The notes under the pieces: generated by a model | Told to the model about the DNA's origin: nothing | Databases searched by the model: none | What the model saw: the letters and a program-made list of their open reading frames with translations, nothing else | Translations under genes and position numbers: made by a program | Source: Branchiostoma floridae | Lineage: Eukaryota > Chordata > Leptocardii > Amphioxiformes > Branchiostomatidae | Assembly: GCF_000003815.2 (NCBI RefSeq) | Contig: NC_049979.1 | Location: 31,803,013-31,867,012, forward strand | Length of the DNA: 64,000 nt | Direction: 5' to 3' | In this document: positions 63,401 to 64,000 of the stretch, one piece after another | Layout: the number at the start of each line of letters is the position of its first letter | How positions within the stretch are numbered: position 1 is the stretch's first letter

Positions 63401-64000
63401 TCATTTGCTTGAGTAGCTTAATGGAAGCGAGTTCACGTCTCTCCTTGAGTGTGGGCAAGTCCGGAACACTTCTCCTGCCACCCAGAGAGATGATCTTTAG
63501 TGCTCTCCTTTGCACTTTCTCGATTAACTGTTCTTGTTGTTTGGTGCAACCAACTAAGAGAACATGGCCATACTCAAGTACGGGCCTGACCAGGGCCGTA
63601 TACACCTGTACAAGGTCGGACACCGACATGCCTTGTTTGGTTAGGACACGTAGAAAATTGTCGATTTTGAGGGTTCACAAATTAGCCAATACATACTGTG
63701 CGGTTTATTGGAAATTAATACCCTATTTGCTAAAAGCAACTGAACACGATCGAAGTTGGATAATTACCGTTAAAAAATTTAAATTATAACAAAGATTGAG
63801 TGATTGATTGACGGTACATGCATTAAATAGAAAAGGCCGGGTTTGACTTTTTCTTAAAAATATATAGAAGAAAGATAAACAAAAATTACATACAAACGTT
63901 AAAAAAAGCATTACCTTTAATCAAAACAGCTCGTAGCGGCCTTACGTAGAGACCATGCGCTGGGTAGCTTATAGGTGATTTGCCGTCGACAAAGTTGTAA
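36246..64000 (-). CDS. Beta-1,4-N-acetylgalactosaminyltransferase (GT12, B4GALNT1/2-like), nine exons, 5' end off the window
   Basis: Should transfer GalNAc from UDP-GalNAc to a glycan or glycolipid acceptor in the Golgi. The nine minus-strand exons are 64000-63915, 59039-58984, 58574-58394, 54275-54195, 48225-48035, 46341-46201, 46066-45946, 39892-39785 and 36424-36246. All have GT-AG borders, and the phases match at every junction, giving 380 codons and a stop with no internal break. Landmarks, numbered from the first full codon seen: the stem pattern YPAHGLYVRPLRAVLIKG near 12-29; the start of the GT12 fold VTVVIKTYLRYHKA at 141-154; LADD at 172-175; the DDD motif in YMDDDHHF at 220-222; the KGFPG / CYVADHVPNFFLAS block at about 282-300; and GFDP...LSRVGHY before the C-terminal exon. 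The cytosolic tail, membrane anchor and first stem exons lie beyond 64000. B4GALNT1 (GM2 synthase) and B4GALNT2 (Sda) types cannot be told apart here. Confidence 0.9.
36805..37203 (-). mobile_element. LINE 3'-end fragment in intron
   Basis: The minus strand codes for a LINE C-terminal segment (GDETHFISKCPFNETERITLF, about 37070-37190), followed by the 3'UTR shared with 3620-3930. It abuts the family-B MITE at 37204. Confidence 0.7.
37204..38085. mobile_element. TTAA MITE family B, complete
   Basis: TTAA at 37204-37207 and 38082-38085. Ends are ccctgaaacacccaagtggg and gggtgcttgaggg. A GGGGTCC..GGACCCC palindrome lies just inside each end (about 37225 and 38021). Non-coding, 0.88 kb. Lies in the last intron of the B4GALNT-like gene. 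Confidence 0.9.
38370..39215 (+). repeat. About 121-bp tandem array in a B4GALNT intron
   Basis: Four to five well-preserved units (from about 38690) and two or three degenerate ones on the left. Each unit contains 'gaatgtaaacacttggttca' and 'gatactgtaaacaacaaaca', so two TGTAAACA-type forkhead-like sites per unit. Non-coding. Confidence 0.9.
39372..39397 (+). mobile_element. TTAA MITE family A, solo right end
   Basis: A C-tract followed by 'ggtctgaatagggttaa' (TTAA 39394-39397). It is joined directly to the interior of another family-A copy. Confidence 0.65.
39398..39749 (+). mobile_element. TTAA MITE family A, right half
   Basis: Matches the right half of 52462-53255, from 'tacctggtatttttttccat' to 'gcccggtctgaataggg'. 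The terminal TTAA is mutated to taga. Confidence 0.75.
39785..39892 (-). CDS. B4GALNT-like exon (GFPG/C..NFFLAS block)
   Basis: Acceptor ttctttcag, donor ttacg|gtatga. Completes a split Gly, then reads CYVADHVPNFFLASTNEV and GFDPHPALSRVGHY. The order C-V-x-D-x-V-x-NFFLA and GFDP-x-LSRV-x-H is characteristic of GT12. 108 bp, phase 1 to 1. Confidence 0.9.
39990..40830 (-). mobile_element. TTAA MITE family B with about 85 bp of shared flank
   Basis: Family-B body 40078-40830 with TTAA at 40827-40830. The left terminus is degraded. The flank 39990-40078 is the reverse complement of 50957-51043, next to another family-B copy. MITE plus flank therefore form one composite repeat. Confidence 0.75.
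40836..41270 (+). mobile_element. LINE fragment (end of endonuclease and linker)
   Basis: Plus-strand frames read SRVRLQPQTVHRSRPMGQPS then, after a frame change near 41105, DxFNAHIFKIEPVIEAKRKA. This is the typical sequence between endonuclease and RT of CR1-like LINEs. Inserted next to the TTAA of the family-B MITE. Confidence 0.7.
41275..42310. other. Intron stretch without recognised exon
   Basis: A 62-codon minus-strand ORF at 41798-41986 contains WFEGVFIDISGARVTVYDTS. It is not part of the GT12 fold and the B4GALNT phases do not need it. I cannot assign it. Otherwise nothing recognised. Confidence 0.35.
42313..42359 (-). mobile_element. MITE end related to family B
   Basis: 'tacgcctggggtcagttttg' then 'tggtttgagggttaa', with TTAA near 42356-42359. 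The palindrome core is changed (ggggtcagttttgac). Solo end. Confidence 0.55.
42500..43095. mobile_element. TTAA MITE family A remnant with LINE fragment inside
   Basis: Family-A-like sequence at about 42510-42690 ('caatcatcttggattttgaa' block) and a family-A terminus at about 43060-43095 ('gtctagatagggttaa') flank a plus-strand LINE C-terminal piece at about 42700-42990 (GYAHAGRPRLTYIDQLARDV). A (GAT)n run lies at 42948-42963. Confidence 0.6.
43255..43480 (+). mobile_element. LINE RT/thumb fragment, part 1
   Basis: Reads QFNPDKCYIMHISNK and THTYLGVTLATGLKWGVHVN, the region after motif C of a CR1/RTE-like LINE, with stops. Interrupted by a MITE and continued at about 44600. Confidence 0.65.
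43484..44370 (-). mobile_element. TTAA MITE family A, decayed, inside LINE fragment
   Basis: Reverse-strand family-A features include the 'gacttgttttctaaatag' region and the terminus 'ggtctgaatagggtgaac' at about 44354-44371, where TTAA has changed to tgaa. It separates two LINE fragments of the same strand and order. Confidence 0.55.
44600..45270 (+). mobile_element. LINE C-terminal fragment, part 2, and 3'UTR
   Basis: Reads RILTRAARMITNRIQKDHVP, then KVTVFKSMHKKVPHYMSQM in another frame, the usual LINE C-terminal 'RAAR' block. The 3' part ends with 'ctggttaaataaagtaaatg' near 45245. Confidence 0.7.
45271..45760 (+). mobile_element. TTAA MITE family A, decayed
   Basis: Shares 'gctaaggccaccaaagtttt', the 'tgttgccattgcaaccatta' block and the palindromic gacgt-rich right part with the complete family-A copy. 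No intact TTAA ends. Confidence 0.55.
45946..46066 (-). CDS. B4GALNT-like exon (to KGFPG)
   Basis: Acceptor cttttttaaag, donor ttccgg|gtgagt. Reads VSGTIKGRERHVHTLRVVG, a Cys-containing stretch CYEKRHQYYHQVKGFP and a split Gly. This matches the GT12 region between the DDD domain and C-V-x-D. 121 bp, phase 0 to 1; only a 134-bp intron separates it from the DDD exon. Confidence 0.88.
46201..46341 (-). CDS. B4GALNT-like exon with DDD motif
   Basis: Acceptor tcctttgtag, donor cactta|gtgagt. Reads GYFAGRNLGLSQVWTEYF, then LYMDDDHHFTNRTKL and VSLLDKTNLHL. The Asp triad is the metal/UDP-sugar-binding motif of GT12 enzymes. 47 codons, phase 0 to 0. No long ORF marks this exon, but the family match and phases are clear. 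Confidence 0.92.
46723..47590. mobile_element. 868-bp mariner-like palindromic element
   Basis: TA dinucleotide ends; outer arms tacgaaggatgatcaataag at left and the inverse of gatcacccctcgta at right. Arms match over about 190 bases (46723-46910 against 47400-47590), and an inner pair matches over about 110 bases (46965-47075 against 47146-47255). Almost the whole element can fold on itself. The right arm has roughly 140 extra bases. No transposase. TA target and ends of this kind suggest a Tc1/mariner-type non-autonomous element. It lies in a B4GALNT intron. Confidence 0.85.
47740..47900. repeat. Decayed dispersed repeat, second copy
   Basis: Resembles 34060-34220 in motif order (gtctgtctgtg, caagaacggctggatgga, ttggtgggttgtg). 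Not identified further. Confidence 0.35.
48035..48225 (-). CDS. B4GALNT-like exon, start of the GT12 catalytic domain
   Basis: Acceptor tttcaattag, donor tttact|gtaagt. Completes a split Gly, then reads TIEERVTVVIKTYLRYHKAR, the run SINSIQRFYPGLRI-type helix (RSAINSIQRFYPG) and IILADDTPRSEF. This is the nucleotide-sugar-binding start of the GT12 fold. 191 bp, phase 1 to 0. Confidence 0.93.
48333..49312. mobile_element. TTAA MITE family B, complete
   Basis: TTAA at 48333-48336 and 49309-49312. Ends are ccctcaaacacccgagtggg and the inverse of gggtgcttgaggg. Three GGGGTC-type palindromes lie at 48354-48371, 48531-48548 and 49247-49264. Non-coding, 0.98 kb, the best-preserved copy of the family here. 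Confidence 0.92.
49313..50019. other. Intron stretch without recognised exon
   Basis: An A/T-rich LINE-like tail (aataaagtaaaataaata) lies at about 49801-49820. The opposing small ORFs at 49744-50082 match nothing I recognise and are not needed by the B4GALNT exon chain. Confidence 0.35.
50020..51045 (+). mobile_element. TTAA MITE family B with shared flank, second composite copy
   Basis: Family-B body about 50035-50955 (left terminus lost; palindromes at about 50179 and 50895). The following 50957-51043 (gatgctgcagcgcttagaag) is the reverse complement of 39990-40078. The junction gcttgagtgctatgtag is the same as in the inverted copy (gttatgtag there). Confidence 0.78.
51046..51410. other. 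Intron stretch, nothing recognised
   Basis: No exon or repeat boundary visible. Confidence 0.3.
51411..51520 (+). repeat. Short-period array of GCCGAARTGTCC
   Basis: Six copies of a 12-base core (gccgaagtgtcc, gccgaaatgtcc, gccaaagtgtcc, gccgaactgtcc) at about 15-25-base spacing, with GC-rich spacers in an AT-rich intron. Confidence 0.8.
51521..52461. other. Intron stretch, nothing recognised
   Basis: Contains two similar, diverged blocks (about 52075-52260 and 52310-52465) sharing 'gtctttttaata / gtctctttaac' and 'ctagctatttacactgtctc', so an old local duplication is likely. Confidence 0.4.
52462..53255. mobile_element. TTAA MITE family A, complete reference copy
   Basis: TTAA at 52462-52465 and 53252-53255. 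Ends are ctctattcagacgggggg and gcccggtctgaataggg. The interior holds 'caaaatccaagatggcggac' and palindromic gacgtca-type sequence. Non-coding, 0.79 kb. The TTAA target and 13-base inverted ends suggest a non-autonomous piggyBac-type element. Confidence 0.9.
53256..54194. other. Intron stretch, nothing recognised
   Basis: Between the MITE and the next B4GALNT exon. No supported feature. Confidence 0.35.
54195..54275 (-). CDS. B4GALNT-like exon (stem to catalytic junction)
   Basis: Acceptor cttttgtttcag, donor cgtaaag|gtatag. Completes a split Val, reads LLQYLEFNATIPIHIQHRQV and PWLYRK, and ends in a split Gly. It matches the family's 'xFPIxI...VPxLYxPG' segment just before the catalytic domain and contains an N-glycosylation sequon (NAT). 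81 bp, phase 1 to 1. Confidence 0.85.
54965..56059. mobile_element. 1.1-kb G/C-tract transposon with 6-bp target duplication
   Basis: Target duplication AACAAA at 54959-54964 and 56060-56065. The ends CCGGTGTGACAG are exact inverted copies. Inside both ends are repeated blocks of a C/G homopolymer joined to cgaaatcgc or gatctcgc (54980-55100 and 55988-56050). The interior is AT-rich and non-coding. Superfamily not identified. ORFs at 54886-55203 and 55813-56064 are artefacts of these tracts. Confidence 0.85.
56066..57164. other. Intron stretch, nothing recognised
   Basis: No exon or complete repeat visible; the opposing ORFs at 56068-56341 are not supported. Confidence 0.35.
57165..57470 (-). 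mobile_element. LINE C-terminal fragment
   Basis: Parallels 60899-61203 nearly throughout ('agctgttccctccagccag', 'gatattcttccataccaaag', 'taaatgatctattatgaatt'), with poly-T expansions. A second, more decayed copy of the same minus-strand LINE end. Confidence 0.75.
57699..58288. mobile_element. TTAA MITE family B, shortened copy
   Basis: TTAA at about 57699-57702 (ttaaccctctgacttttttg) and 58285-58288 (gggtgtttgatggttaa). 0.59 kb; internal palindromes are decayed. Confidence 0.75.
58394..58574 (-). CDS. B4GALNT-like stem exon
   Basis: Acceptor tgctttacag, donor gaaaaag|gttact (a weaker donor but GT). Reads VQIFAEKGVLTTVSNYKNVY, VGGKGTKHMTIRTKSQFHLN and ends NIFEK plus a split codon. It corresponds to the family's 'asLGTL...v.GxGxxxLti' stem region. 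181 bp, phase 0 to 1. Confidence 0.85.
58984..59039 (-). CDS. B4GALNT-like stem exon, small
   Basis: Acceptor ctattttaaag, donor gaaaag|gtaatc. Completes a split Gly and reads LRIEWFYHRLDNEDIEEK. Its phase fits both neighbours (63915 and 58574), and the joined IKG/LRI resembles the family's 'xIPGL' step. 56 bp. Less certain than the other exons because it is short. Confidence 0.75.
59395..60090 (+). mobile_element. TTAA MITE family A, decayed
   Basis: Shares 'cgttagagccaccaaattta', 'cttgctgttacatttgtgaa', 'gatgacgtcataatgacgta' and the terminal-side 'gggcctgaaatgcctcaa' with other family-A copies. The ends are not preserved. The ORF at 59500-59877 lies wholly inside it. Confidence 0.6.
60091..60595. 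other. Intron stretch, nothing recognised
   Basis: No exon or repeat boundary that I can support. Confidence 0.3.
60596..62050 (-). mobile_element. CR1/L2-like LINE, 5'-truncated
   Basis: The minus strand codes for the region after RT motif C (TYLGVDITPSGSFSRAIKQL from about 62010), through SELSGIKAQ and LGVFPLFVDCQTHLIKYWLR, to the C-terminal LRISAHCLEIEKGRH block, then a Cys-rich piece in another frame (60922-60728, MKCPTYSKERETLF). The 3' end is near 60596. Same LINE type as 18955-24840 on the plus strand. Confidence 0.85.
62051..63224. other. Intron stretch, nothing recognised
   Basis: No supported exon or repeat. The small ORFs are in unrelated frames. Confidence 0.35.
63225..63655 (-). 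mobile_element. CR1-like LINE C-terminal fragment
   Basis: 134 open codons on the minus strand: MSVSDLVQVYTALVRPVLEY, KVQRRALKIISLGGRRS, and a tail with ARTSRLRNSFLHYTIRLYN. This is the same C-terminal pattern as the nested LINE at 22840-23227 but a different sequence. 5'-truncated. Confidence 0.85.
63915..64000 (-). CDS. B4GALNT-like stem exon, cut by the window edge
   Basis: Donor attaaag|gtaatg at 63915/63914. Reads YNFVDGKSPISYPAHGLYVR and PLRAVLIK plus a split Gly. Matches the family's 'SYPxxGxxVxPLR...IPG' segment. The exon continues past 64000. Confidence 0.85.

Overview
This is eukaryotic DNA: genes with introns, GT-AG splice sites, microsatellites, and a dense, layered population of non-LTR retrotransposons and non-autonomous DNA transposons. 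The style of the repeats (TTAA-targeted MITEs, CR1/jockey-group LINEs) and the type of genes suggest an amphioxus (Branchiostoma) or a similar invertebrate deuterostome. That assignment is inference. One 100-base assembly gap lies at 2141-2240. I found no RNA gene, CRISPR array or prokaryotic operon.

Three host-type loci stand out. (1) At about 2600-8570 (+) lies a MULE-transposase/SWIM zinc-finger gene with a CpG-rich promoter-like upstream region. One intron carries a 51-bp minisatellite. The coding sequence has a nonsense codon and about four frame changes, so it looks like a decaying copy, or a badly assembled one. (2) At 11343-12641 (+) lies an intact, intronless alpha-1,3-fucosyltransferase (GT10) coding sequence behind a 5'UTR intron. 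(3) At 36246-64000 (-) lies a large GT12 beta-1,4-N-acetylgalactosaminyltransferase gene (B4GALNT1/2-like). Nine small exons, most hidden among repeats, join with perfectly consistent phases into 380 codons and a stop. The 5' end runs off the right edge of the window. Both glycosyltransferases are Golgi-type enzymes of cell-surface glycan synthesis.

Region by region: 1-2460 holds a 1.65-kb repeat (second copy at 26256-28001) and MITE pieces around the gap. 2460-9000 is the MULE/SWIM locus. 9000-10860 has little beyond one MITE end. 10860-12660 is the fucosyltransferase. 12916-17857 is a minus-strand LINE with an ORF1 remnant and an ORF2 cut by a TTAA-flanked MITE. 18955-24840 is a plus-strand LINE split by a 4.39-kb DNA transposon, which itself contains a nearly intact younger LINE. 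25000-33860 is two large insertions inside TTAA MITEs. 34000-36060 is repeats, including a foldback element. 36246-64000 is the B4GALNT gene, whose introns hold MITEs, LINE fragments, a 121-bp satellite-like array, an 868-bp mariner-like palindrome and a G/C-tract transposon.

Two insertions are written out unusually clearly by the sequence. In each case, removing the element plus one target-site copy restores the reading frame of the interrupted LINE. Two TTAA MITE families also share a conserved short palindrome just inside their ends, although their termini differ.
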